Assembly (NCBI GenBank): GCA_016648135.1
Contig: JADDOH010002002.1
Coordinates: forward strand, 175,254-239,253
Reading direction: 5' to 3'
From: Agrypnia vestita
Taxonomy: Eukaryota > Arthropoda > Insecta > Trichoptera > Phryganeidae
Length of the DNA stretch: 64,000 nt
Each line of letters opens with the position of its first letter. Within the stretch, counting starts at the first letter, position 1. The translations under genes were made by a program, and so were the position numbers. Shown one piece after another: positions 54,773 to 64,000 of this stretch. The notes below the pieces were generated by a model. The model was not told where the DNA came from. It searched no databases and saw nothing but the letters and a program-made list of their open reading frames with translations.

Positions 54773-55262
54773 TAGAGGGTTATTTGGAAAACATCAAGAC
54801 TGGAGACATTAAAACCTCTGAGAACTATATTTCTGCCCTGATTATGAGTCGAAAATGTTCAAGCAACCATGACCTAATATCGATAGTTATGGAGATACGC
54901 GGCAATGTATAACCGCTATATCAGATAAACACTACAACGGCATTGTACAGCGTTATTTGGAAAACTGCTTTAATCATGAATCGAAAATTTTGCATTTTTT
55001 TTCAATATTTCTGACTCATTTTTTGTAAAACGTTAAAATTCATTCTTTTCAATACAAGTTGAATAAAATTATAAAAACCCTGTAGAAATTCCAATTGGAA
55101 AATATTCCAATTGGAATTCGAAGGTTTTTATTATTTTATTTGACTTGTATTGAAGGGAATGAATTTTTCGTATTCGATGTATTCGTCGTGGTTGCTTGAA
55201 CATTTTCAACTCATAATTAAGGCAGAAATATAGTCCTGCGAGGTTTTTCAAATAACCCTGTA
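54773..55262. mobile_element. Foldback element C
   Basis: It starts TAGAGGGTTATTTGGAAAAC and ends TTTTTCAAATAACCCTGTA, with inner phrases shared with A and B (GAAAATGTTCAAGCAACCAT; CCAATTGGAATTCG). A second left end (CAGCGTTATTTGGAAAAC) lies at about 54950, preceded by about 40 bp that match, inverted, the sequence just outside element B. The locus is therefore a composite of two element copies. Confidence 0.75.
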
Positions 55263-55644
55263 GAAATGAGAACTGCATAATACCTCGCATCAATATTTAA
55301 CGATGCCTTAATCTACTATTATAGGATACGATTCCACATTTAGGCATGAGTTTTGATAAATTTTAAATTTTATCAGACTCTTAGTACCTGAATACATCAG
55401 AGACGCTTTTTAATTACTTCGTATTTATACCAATACAGTCATACTGTGCAAAAAGTGTAATATACCATACACACAAAACTTCTCAAAACAGTTTTTTCCA
55501 ATGTTAGTAGATGAAACTATTATAAACAAATAATTCTTATAAGCGAGTATATCATTCGTTTTAAAAAAGTCGAGTAGAAAGATATGTTTTTGAAATATTA
55601 TATTTTTCACAGAACAAAACAATGCAGGCATGGGGGGTGTACAG
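55263..55644. other. AT-rich spacer
   Basis: Nothing recognised. Confidence 0.5.
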
Positions 55645-56345
55645 AGTAGTGATGGGTCCGCTCTATACTCACTACATTACATTGAATGTACACTTCACAC
55701 TTTTGAAGTGTAGTACTACATTACATTGAAGTGTACACTTCACATGAAGTGTAGTGCACACTACAAATTACACACATTTCAAAGTTATTGAAATTATATA
55801 TTTCAAATAGTACACTCCATTTCAAAGCAAACACTACAAAGTACACACATTTTGAAGTTATCGAAAGTACGAGTACTTCAAATAGTAAATTTTTTATATG
55901 AATTTTTGGAAATCGAAATAACCCCCCTCCCCCTTATGGCTTGAAAAATTTTGGGACCGAATGGAGAAATCTCTGGAAACTACTGAAACAACCAACAGAG
56001 TAGGTCGCCAAATGTTATTTTATCGAAAAATATCGATATATTCATATATTTTTTTAGTCACCGAACTTTTTATTTTGGGAAAAAATAACAAAATATTGAT
56101 ATTGTACTATATACTACAATTACTTCATTAGTAGGTACTACAATTTTGTAGTCACTTCATTAATACTACAATTGCTTCACTTCATTAGTATAACAATTAG
56201 TTCACTTCATGTACTTTTTACTACAAATGTAGTGTACACTTTGTAGTCTTTAAACTAGTGAACGTGTGTGTGTTGTAGTCTTCAATTTGAAATGTAGTTT
56301 TTCCCTTCGCTAGTAAAGAGTACATCTACCCGTGGGCGGTGACCT
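55645..56345. repeat. Tract of overlapping short palindromes
   Basis: Repeated ACTACA, TTCATTAGTA and TGAAGTGTACACTTCA words in both orientations cluster at 55660-55880 and 56100-56300 around an unrelated core. The left border GTAGTGATGGG resembles hAT element ends (AGTGATGGG), but a matching right end was not found. It may be a hAT-type non-autonomous element with subterminal repeats, or low-complexity expansion. Confidence 0.5.
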
Positions 56346-56715
56346 AGATGAAAAGAAATAACCTAAATATATCACGATATATGTATAAGGATACATTGGG
56401 GACACACCTTTCGCTCGAAATAAAAGATTGACTTTATACGTGCGATACAGAATGTGAAATTACTCAACAATCCGCACTGGGTGAGTTTACAGTATATCCG
56501 GTTTTGGAAAAGTTATTGGAATACAAAATTTTTCAATTCTTGGAACATATGTAGGCCATGTTTTGCTACAAAAATTGTTGATTTATATGAAATGGAGTTT
56601 ATTTCTACCTAGTAAAAATACTCTAGGCTGACCAAAAAATCGATTGTGAGTAAAAATTAGGGATTCTTCAAGAATTCTTCTTAAATTACTATTTTCGTTT
56701 TGTAAAGCTTTCTCT
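56346..56715. other. Unannotated spacer
   Basis: Nothing recognised. Confidence 0.5.
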
Positions 56716-57150
56716 TTTTACTCCCTTTATATTAACTCGTGGCGTCTACTTGTCATCTTGTCTGGCGAAAACACTTTGGATCCATTTTAAACCCCTTTCC
56801 CGTGATCCAATCGAGCTGAAACTTTGCAACCAGACTCGTGGCGACGATCAAGAAGATCTATCAAATTTTCGTTAAAAAAAATTAATAATTAAAAATTAAT
56901 AAATTTTTGAATTTTTCAAATTTTGAATGGTTTTTTCATACAACTTATTAAGTTGTATGAAAATATTTCAACGCGTCTGGTAGACGCGAAACTCGATTAA
57001 AGTATAATTTTGGATTTTTGGAATTTTTTATTACTCCCTTTCGTAGCGTCGCCCGACCGAAGCCCAACGCGTAGGTTAAGCGACAAAAAATGTTTCAACT
57101 AGTAAATGAGAAAGGGAGTATAATAAAAACTTGGTTTTTATGGGCTAATT
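56716..57150. mobile_element. TIR element, family T1, copy 3 (longest)
   Basis: It starts TTTTACTCCCTTTATATTAA and ends GAGAAAGGGAGTATAATAAA. It shares GAGCTGAAACTTTGCA and CTCGTGGCGACGATCAAGA with the other copies, plus GTAGCGTCGCCCGAC with copy 1. An internal ACTTATTAAGTTGTATGA region overlaps copy 2. Confidence 0.75.
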
Positions 57151-57429
57151 TTTTCTTGATCGCTTCATGTCGGAAAAGCTTATATTACAATAATGATAAA
57201 AATAAACAGGATCATTGTTTAATTCCTTTTCGTGGCTGCTTGAATTTTCAATCTTTCATAGTTGGTGATATTCCTTGAGAAGTCTAGGAGCATTTTGTGA
57301 AAGGATCGCATATCAGTTTTTTTTTAAATTTTATTTACGCAATGTTTTCAATGTCATCCTGATCGATCCTACCGTTTATTTCCTGCCTTACTTAAATGTA
57401 GGCCTACCTACCAATAATCTGTTGCCTCA

Positions 57430-57855
57430 CGAGCGGCAAGTTTTAGGCAGTTGAAGTTGGTTATCCGCGCTCTCAGCGAGCAGAGCACAGTGTTCATAGA
57501 TCGATTCAAATTTCTACAAGAAACAAATCGCCGTGAGACACCGTGTATTTTAGTGGCGAAAAAGAAATAAATTAAAGCGTTGGACTAGCCACAAAATCGG
57601 AAGGAACGTTCTTAAATTTAACCATCCCATTATCGCGAGCGAAGAAGTTGGAAATTGGAGGTAAGTCCTGGATACTCATGTCTGATTCCTCTCTTTGTTC
57701 CGCTGTCGCAGATGTTCCCTACACGTCCTTATCAAAACAAGTTCCATAAATACCATATAAACAATTTTCCGAATTTCATGTATGTGGTTCGATCATTGGT
57801 AAAATCGGTGAACATTACATCGTGTAAAGTGATCACTTTAGCCAATTATTAATTA
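57430..57855 (+). other. Possible transcribed block with splice-like signals
   Basis: A GC-richer block reaches GGAG|GTAAGTCC (donor-like, about 57660). A pyrimidine-rich tract and CTGTCGCAG|ATG (acceptor-like, ending about 57711) follow 50 bp later. The ATG opens a frame of about 47 codons in unremarkable sequence. The pair would make a plausible minimal insect intron, but no protein family or polyA signal supports a gene. A retroelement 5' region is an alternative. Confidence 0.2.
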
Positions 57856-57897
57856 ATTAAATAACTTTGTATTTAGCACTTGCAGTAACTCTACGTC

Positions 57898-57929
57898 TAC
57901 CGGTTTTGATACCACTGTATCTTCGTCAG
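57898..57929 (-). ncRNA. Hammerhead-like core with broken GAAA box
   Basis: Minus-strand CTGACGA, helix II GATAC...GTATC and CCGGTAGACG are intact, but the box after helix II reads AAAA where GAAA is needed. Predicted inactive. Confidence 0.5.
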
Positions 57930-58283
57930 GATGGACGCGTACTAACTATCCATTACTTATTATAGCAAACAAATCAATTTTTGTACGGGGGCATGGCTAC
58001 AGTTATGGTGGGGCTATTTAATAATTAACAAGCGGATGCCGAAATGGGGAATATATCAAATAACCGGCTGTTCATAAAATTTATCTGGTTATTAATTATA
58101 TTAGCTGTAGTTTTCATGAATTTTTTGATTTCTAGTATTTCTTAGTTATCTAATCTAAGGCCTCTATTATTTACGTATAGAATCTCGATATCGTTATTTC
58201 TATACCCTCGTGATCTCGATAACCCCGTTCAAAAATTGATTTGTTTGCTAGAATAAGTAATGGATAGTTAGTATGCGTCCGTC

Positions 58284-58315
58284 CTGACCAAAATACAGTG
58301 GTATCGAAACCGGTA
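58284..58315 (+). ncRNA. Hammerhead-like core with broken CUGANGA box
   Basis: The first box reads CTGACCA (essential G8 replaced by C), while GTATC, GAAACCGGTA and the rest are intact. Predicted inactive. Confidence 0.5.
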
Positions 58316-58404
58316 GACGTAGAGTACTCCAAATAATAAATAAAAACTTATTGAATTAATAAATAATGATGTCCAACCACAAAGTTAACGCTATAAACAT
58401 CAAA

Positions 58405-58510
58405 AATGTACTTTAGCAGGTCTTGGACAGGTCGTAAGGCCAAAAAAAAACTGCCATACATACTTTTCCATATATATAGCATCATCTCTGTGAGACAAGT
58501 ATAATTTATC
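58405..58510 (-). repeat. Dispersed repeat family X, minus-strand copy
   Basis: TCTCACAGAGATGATGC, TATGTATGGCAGTTTTT and GGCCTTACGACCTGTCC in reverse complement follow the order seen at 11.8 and 20.6 kb. Confidence 0.6.
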
Positions 58511-58800
58511 TTAATTATTTTTTATTTACTTCGTATCATTATGCGTCTCCAACGATTTTCGCAGAATTTGATGGTTTTATCAGTCCAGCAAGTTTTACGA
58601 TGGCCTGATAGTGTGGTGGTTCACTCAATTCTGTACCACTGGATGACTGAATTCACCCAGCGACTGTCTCTTTTCCGTGTGATGCGACAATTTCTACATA
58701 TTGACAAAGGGTTATAAACATATTTGCTTAACCTCTTTATGCGGCACTTATCAAAAGAGTAATAGATTTTATGCACAACCAAATTGTCGACCCTTTTTGC

Positions 58801-59546
58801 TTAAGGGGGGGGTAAGATTAATACTTACAAAAAAAGGCATGTTTTTGTGAATTTTTCGTGACGACACAGTTAAAATTTCTTTATTGATATTGAAGAATGT
58901 TGTGTAAAATTTTCAAGAAGAAATATTAAAAAATACGGCAATGGCAGCAATTATTCGGACGTGTCTCGGAAAAAAGTAGAATTGCGGTGTCCATCATAAC
59001 ATGGTGCTAGATTTTTCAATTTGTTATTAAAAAATAAAAATTAATAACATATTTGAAAAGTCTCCAGCGTTACCTTGTAAATTATGTACAGAAATAGTGT
59101 TCAAAATTTCAAAAGGATCGGTGCAGTAGTTTTGAAGTTATGATGGATACCGACTTTGAAAACGTGAGATGTGGGAAAAACGTTTTAAAGTTTTGCACAC
59201 TGTAAAATTCAAAATAAAACTCAACACTTATTTTATACTTACACATAATCGTCGATGCCATTTTCACACAGCAAAGAGCTTTCATCATCAGCATCTCTTT
59301 GTCCACGTCTACGCAAAACTCTTCCAATACAATAGCACGTCCGGTAGTTCTCAGGTGAGCGCGTCTCTTAGCTGCCCGAGTAGGTATAGAAAATCAGTCT
59401 GAGTATCGCTCAAATGTTCTTAATTTCGTCAATTTTGCTCCGATTGACTTGAAATTTTGACACAGTATTCTTGCGATGTTATACATTCATTTAAAAAATT
59501 TAAAAAAAAATGCAAAAAAAAAAATTTAAACCTTACCCCCCCTTAA
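58801..59546. mobile_element. TTAA-flanked TIR element, 746 bp
   Basis: TTAAGGGGGGGGTAAG at the left and CTTACCCCCCCTTAA at the right are inverted ends, each including a TTAA. TTAA duplication is a piggyBac trait, but the G-run terminus is not the classic piggyBac end, so the superfamily is left open. On the minus strand 59109-59327 reads MEEFCVDVDKEMLMMKALCC and then a donor-like GTAAGT, within otherwise AT-rich DNA. No transposase catalytic part is seen. Confidence 0.6.
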
Positions 59547-61091
59547 CGGAAGGCACCATCCACAGTAATAACTATCTGCACATGCTTGGGAATATTTTTT
59601 TCCGAAACTCGACTTAACTGTAAACGAGGAATTTCTCACCCTTCACACACTTGGCTAACAATAAGCGTGACCGATTTTCAGAACTATGGATTAGACGAAA
59701 TAAATCATTTGATTTTCGTCATAGTCACCCGAGATTACATCGCTGCTTAAAAAAAGTAGACATAATTATTTAAGATCACGTAAAAAACATATATTACAAT
59801 ACAAATATAATATATGTTTTTTTACAAAAGAATCACGGAAATTGGAAGCATCATGACTAAATATTCCAAACTACTGTGAAAATAACAATATTTTTATTTT
59901 GGTGATTGTAACCCCAACACTTATAAACAGACAAGACGTAGATTTACGACGGTCCGCCATATTCGAGACGTATTTACTTATACCAGTGTAATTACGTAAT
60001 TAATTTAATTAAATCACTTTTGCATTTTTAAATGAGACCTTTGGATATCTAAGTGGTCTGTCATGAAGTCATTAATCTACATGGTCTAATTAATGTGATA
60101 TGTTTAGTGAGGGAAATAAGGGATTCATGAATACCCAAGACAGGAAACAGAAATGGCATCCTGTGTTATGTCTACATGGACGATGGTGCAATGTCATTTT
60201 ACAACACCTAACAGTTGTCCACCAATGGCATAGAAATAATTTTCAATTAAAATAGGTATATAAATATTTTGTTACACATACATGGATTGTAATGTTGGAC
60301 CTCACAATGTCTGGGAGTTCTTTAAAAACTGTTTATTTGATGTCGGCAAACCAGTCATTGCAATCTAGAAATTTGTCTAAAATATCTTCTTTCATGATTA
60401 TTATATAAAATAAGTATAATTATTATACGAAAAGTGTGGTAGAAATCAATTTTTTTCACACACATCTACTAATTTCTTCATACAAAGCGTTCAAATATTT
60501 AATTAAAGCCTATATTTTCGTCACTTTTACAGAAATATTGACATTTGACGGATGTCTTGACGTTTCTCTATTTTTGAGTATTGGGGTAACAATCACCAAA
60601 TAACAATATTGTTATTTTTAAAATAGTTCGGATTATATAATGACATAACCAAAATAATACTGTTACTTTAATGAAATCGCGTAAAACTCCACCATTCAAC
60701 TTCGGAAATTTTTTATATCTATAAATAGTGGCTGGAATACTACAATTGGGATGTACAGAATACAAGGTACTCTTGTGCTACCTTTTTCAGGAATCATTGT
60801 TATTTAAATATAATCTCTAAATATATATCATATTGAATAATTACATAATACATATGTATACTTCTATTGGTGTGTATGTACATTTTGTGATGTATGTTTA
60901 TAATAAACAATTTTCACACCATTTTCACCAAAATTTCATTTGGTGCAATTTCAGTTCAAAAGTGGGTATTGCAATAAAAGCACTATTAAGTAATGTTTGA
61001 AAATTTATTTACTGTATTATTTTACTATTTCACTTACCTTATTAAATTTAATGCAACATATATAGAGGCTCATTTTTTAATTTATTAAAAC
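59547..61091. other. AT-rich DNA, nothing recognised
   Basis: Short frames only. 60040-60200 is slightly more complex but unassigned. Confidence 0.5.
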
Positions 61092-61863
61092 ATATCTTAT
61101 ATTCAACACTCGTAAACAGAATTAATGATGCTGGTGTGAGACTGGGTCTTAACATGAACGTGAGTAAAACAAAGTTCATGGTGTTTAGTAGGCAAGATCA
61201 CACGGGAGCACGCCTCACATTGAATGGGGCTGGTATAGAGAGAGTGACAAAGTTTAAATACCTTGGAAGTATCCTAGCGGAAGACCTCGACCCAGAAACC
61301 GAAGTCAAATGCAGAATTGAAGCATCGCGAGCTGCTTTTAACAAAATGAGACAGATATTCTGCGATGACAATCTTAACCTGAAACTTCGACAGCGACTGG
61401 TCAAATGTTATATATGGTCAGTCCTGCTGTACGGAGTGGAATCGTGGACCCTCAAAGTGAGTAGCATGAACCGGCTGGAGGCGTTCGAAATGTGGATACA
61501 TCGGAGAATGCTCCGGATACCCTGGACGGATATGGTCAGCAACACAAGAGTTCTTCAAAGAGCTAGAGTGAATAGAGAGTTGCTGACAAATATCAAAATC
61601 CGAAAGGTATCGTATTTGGGTCATGTGCTCAGAGGAGAAAAATATGAATTGCTCCACCTGATTCTTATGGGCAAGATAGAGGGTCGTAGAGGTGTTGGAA
61701 GGAGACAAATTTCCTGGCTCCGCAATATACGCGACTGGACGGGCATAAGAAGTGTTGGAGAGCTGTTTCGTGCTGCCCAGGACAGGGACGCTTTCTCTCG
61801 GGTGATAGTCAACATTGGGGGGACCTGACATGACACCAAAAGAAGAAGAAGATATCTTATATT
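61092..61863 (+). mobile_element. RTE-type LINE, 5'-truncated, with 12-bp target duplication
   Basis: ATATCTTATATT at 61092-61103 and 61852-61863 brackets a 748-bp insert that ends GACACCAAAAGAAGAAGAAG. A short AGA-rich simple tail instead of poly(A) is characteristic of RTE-type elements. The coding portion is uninterrupted, so this is the youngest LINE insertion in the window. Confidence 0.88.
61106..61828 (+). pseudogene. LINE reverse transcriptase, C-terminal part with intact frame
   Basis: The frame is open from the insertion junction to the stop at 61828. In order it shows INDAGVRLGLNMNVSKTKFM (the segment just after the catalytic FADD box), VTKFKYLGSILAEDLDPETE, the thumb helices RQRLVKCYIWSVLLYGVESW, then FEMWIHRRMLRIPWTDMVSN, KIRKVSYLGHVLRG and GRRGVGRRQISWLRNIRDWT, closing with GELFRAAQDRDAFSRVI. 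The endonuclease and catalytic palm are missing through 5' truncation, so it cannot retrotranspose. No native start exists; the first ATG is internal. Equivalent but decayed tails lie at 36.2 and 53.7 kb. Confidence 0.88.
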
Positions 61864-63107
61864 TAAATAAAGTGTATTTGGAGTTATAAAATTTACACAT
61901 TTTATAAAATTAATTTTTCTCTAGACCCTAAAAATATTTTTTAAATATTTAATAAATAGTTAAGCCTTCGATTTTTTTCTGATATGTATTAACATTTCAT
62001 TTGTGACCTGTGTGAACCGCGCATAAACATTTTTTTCGTAGTGTTTTTTATCAGTAATCTCTGCAAATGTCACTTCTATTTTTACGTGATTCACGTAGGT
62101 GCAGGAAAACTGGTGTTGGACTATAATAAATTGAATAATACAAAATGTACGTTTGCTTTTCAGAACTCGATCACACGGTAAATATAGACATTCGATACAA
62201 ATCTATGTATTTTAATTTAGACTAAATTAAATTTTGTAAAAATAGCACGAGTTATATTTAACACTTCTGTATTTTCGCGAGTTATTAATTATTGGTTCTA
62301 TTTCAGTTATTAGTTATTAATTACACGTGATAAGTAGAGGGACTGCTCCTCTCGAAATTATTATAATAATAAATTACAAAATAATGAATTTTATTACAAA
62401 ATTTGCAAACAATGTAACTACCACATCGATCAATAATATTACAAATCTGTATAAATTATAAAATTAAAAAAAATATTAGTTAGTATTTCGTATTCGTATC
62501 TATATTTATGTACATAAATTCAAAAATAAAACATACTAATTTAACTTCTAGATGATTTTTTTCATATATTTACTGAGAGGCTTAAATAATTATTTAAATA
62601 TAATACTTTCCTTTGATTTGAGACCTAAATAATTATTTAATAATAATCTTCCCTTATCTCTACAAAATGGTTGCGTGAATTATTTATTTATTTATTTGTT
62701 GGGTTACGGAACATGTTTGTTATGAAGGATCATTTGTAAATAAATTTGTACACGCAAAGTGGCAATATAACTTCCGCACACAACTAAATACATCTATTGT
62801 AGGTACAAGTTATCCAATACAATGCTCGAAAATTATTCACGACACGCGCAAAAGAACAGACTTCAAAAACTGTGGCCGCCAGCACAAGTCGACCGCAATA
62901 AGACAATGCTTTTACAAACTGTCAGCGAGCTTCCACAAGTCATGCAGCGTACATACTCCCCAAGAGAGCCCCACGTCTCCAACCCGGGTAGGTACCTACA
63001 AGCACGCAGATAGCATTTGACAACTGAACAGTCATACCTACTGACAATAGTACGAACATGATACGTAAAATCTTTTTCTAATTTATTACTTAAAAGTATT
63101 AAGTATT
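61864..63107. other. AT-rich DNA with a hammerhead relic
   Basis: At 62335-62366 GTGATAAGTAGAGGGACTGC and CCTCTCGAAAT follow the order of a hammerhead core in which the first box (CUGAUGA) has decayed to GTGATAAG. It resembles the 23.1-kb core (GAGAGGGACTGTTCTTCTC). 62820-63020 is a GC-richer unassigned patch. No gene was seen. Confidence 0.45.
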
Positions 63108-63552
63108 GCTTGCCCAACGTAACTTGGCGTGCGGCGAATTTGGAACTAAAACCCGCCCCGCCCGCACCCGGCGGTAACCCCTAGTCCTGTCATTTAGTTC
63201 AATTTTATATTTGGTCGGGAGCTGTGATATCTTGATTTCAAATATACACTGAATTATTGTGTCCAAAACATCCTAAACAGTCCGGGAAGGTGCAAGAACA
63301 ATTGCCAATGAAGTATTAAAGTTTTGCGAAGCTGAAAAAGCGAATAATGGACCGATATTACCGTCTGACAGTTTGACAGATAGAACGGTCGCCATTACTG
63401 CATGGTTGCTTTAGTACTGCCCGACCAAATTTCTATATTTAATACGACACCGGACATTCTGTACATTATGTATTGTGTAATAAATTTACACCCTGACAAT
63501 TTCTGTTACGCAACAGGGACGCCCTCCCTCGCACGCCAAGTTATAGTGGTAC
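63108..63552. mobile_element. TIR element, family T2, copy 2
   Basis: GTAACTTGGCGTGCGGCGA at the left and TCGCACGCCAAGTTATAGTGG at the right are inverted ends as in the 25.0-kb copy, though the outermost left bases (CCACTATA) are lost. The conserved 39-codon stretch is at 63277-63393 and stays open, reading TVREGARTIANEVLKFCEAE and onward. Confidence 0.8.
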
Positions 63553-64000
63553 GTCTATAGTAAGTACGTGTATCAATGCTAAATAAAAATTGTATAATAT
63601 ACTGAATGCGTGAATCATGGAATCGTGAAAAAACATCTATAATAATATTGTAAAGAGGAAAGATTTGATTGTTTTTTGCATTGAGTAGGCTCCGAAACTT
63701 CTAAACCGATTTGAAAAATTCTTTCACATTTAGAATCCTACATTATCCCTGATGAACACAGGCTATAGAATGTTTTCAAAAATGTTAGGGATCCGTACGA
63801 AAACTTCGATAATGTAACCCAACGTGTGAAAAAAATACCAAAAAAAAAATTATATCGCGTACGCTGCGGAAATTATTGACAATAGAGCAAAGTGATATAC
63901 TACAGTTTTATAGAAGATATTAATATCTACAAAAAATTCTACGATGCCATATATATTATTACAGTTATGTTACAATAACTAATGTTAACATTAAATGGAA
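63553..64000. other. Repeat-like AT-rich end of window
   Basis: 63690-63790 has the phrase AAACTTCTAAACCGATTTG and AAAATTCTTTCACATTTAGA, a wording common in dispersed insect (notably lepidopteran) repeats. No boundaries were seen; the window ends inside. Confidence 0.45.

Larger units (their letters stand above)
57888..58400. mobile_element. Inverted-arm hammerhead element, copy 57.9 kb
   Basis: Arms at 57888-57983 and 58230-58325 are inverted copies separated by 246 bp. Both contain a hammerhead core with a different point defect. The right flank CCAACCACAAAGTTAACGC and ATAAACATCAAAAATG matches the 26 and 51.5 kb copies. Confidence 0.75.

Overview
This window reads as insect nuclear DNA, most likely from a moth or butterfly or a related holometabolous insect. 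It is very AT-rich, has no bacterial gene organisation, carries frequent GTAGGTAC-type words, and is full of tRNA-headed SINEs, LINE relics, Tc1/mariner-type foldback elements and Penelope-like elements. The order-level assignment is an inference from repeat style. No convincing host protein-coding gene was found; the 64 kb look like a gene desert or a long intron filled with mobile DNA. The longest recognisable protein pieces all belong to retroelements.

Layout. 0-7 kb: AT-rich DNA with a TIR element (1.4 kb), a mariner transposase start fragment (2.1 kb), a SINE and a decayed L2/CR1-like LINE (2.6-3.1 kb). 7.3-8.7 kb: two short hammerhead-bearing insertions with target duplications, an (AC)n tract and a 31-bp minisatellite. 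10-20 kb: four LTR-like sequences of gypsy style, three of them next to ATAT, and a 599-bp Penelope-like insertion (14.7-15.3 kb) with a GIY-YIG endonuclease reading frame. 20-30 kb: a broken LTR, GC-richer islands that may be regulatory, inverted-arm hammerhead elements and a spacerless 140-bp palindrome. 30-36 kb: a LINE reverse transcriptase relic, an array of heat-shock-element-like sites, and more SINE and LINE pieces. 36-41 kb: mostly featureless AT-rich sequence. 41-49 kb: foldback elements, one split by a 1,145-bp solo LTR with a 5-bp duplication, a GC island, and a mariner-type element holding a SINE and a LINE relic. 49-64 kb: further inverted-arm hammerhead elements, a third foldback element, a palindrome-rich tract, a TTAA-flanked TIR element and a young 5'-truncated RTE-type LINE with a 12-bp target duplication.

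What links the window is repeated insertion. At least twelve hammerhead-like cores (CUGANGA, helix II, GAAA) or relics occur, mostly inside inverted arms of Penelope-like or derived non-autonomous elements. Several LTR-like sequences carry TTCnnGAAnnTTC triads resembling heat-shock elements. Nested insertions with clear target duplications give a relative chronology at 43.9-45.5 and 48.2-49.2 kb. All calls come from reading the sequence; no database search or folding program was run.
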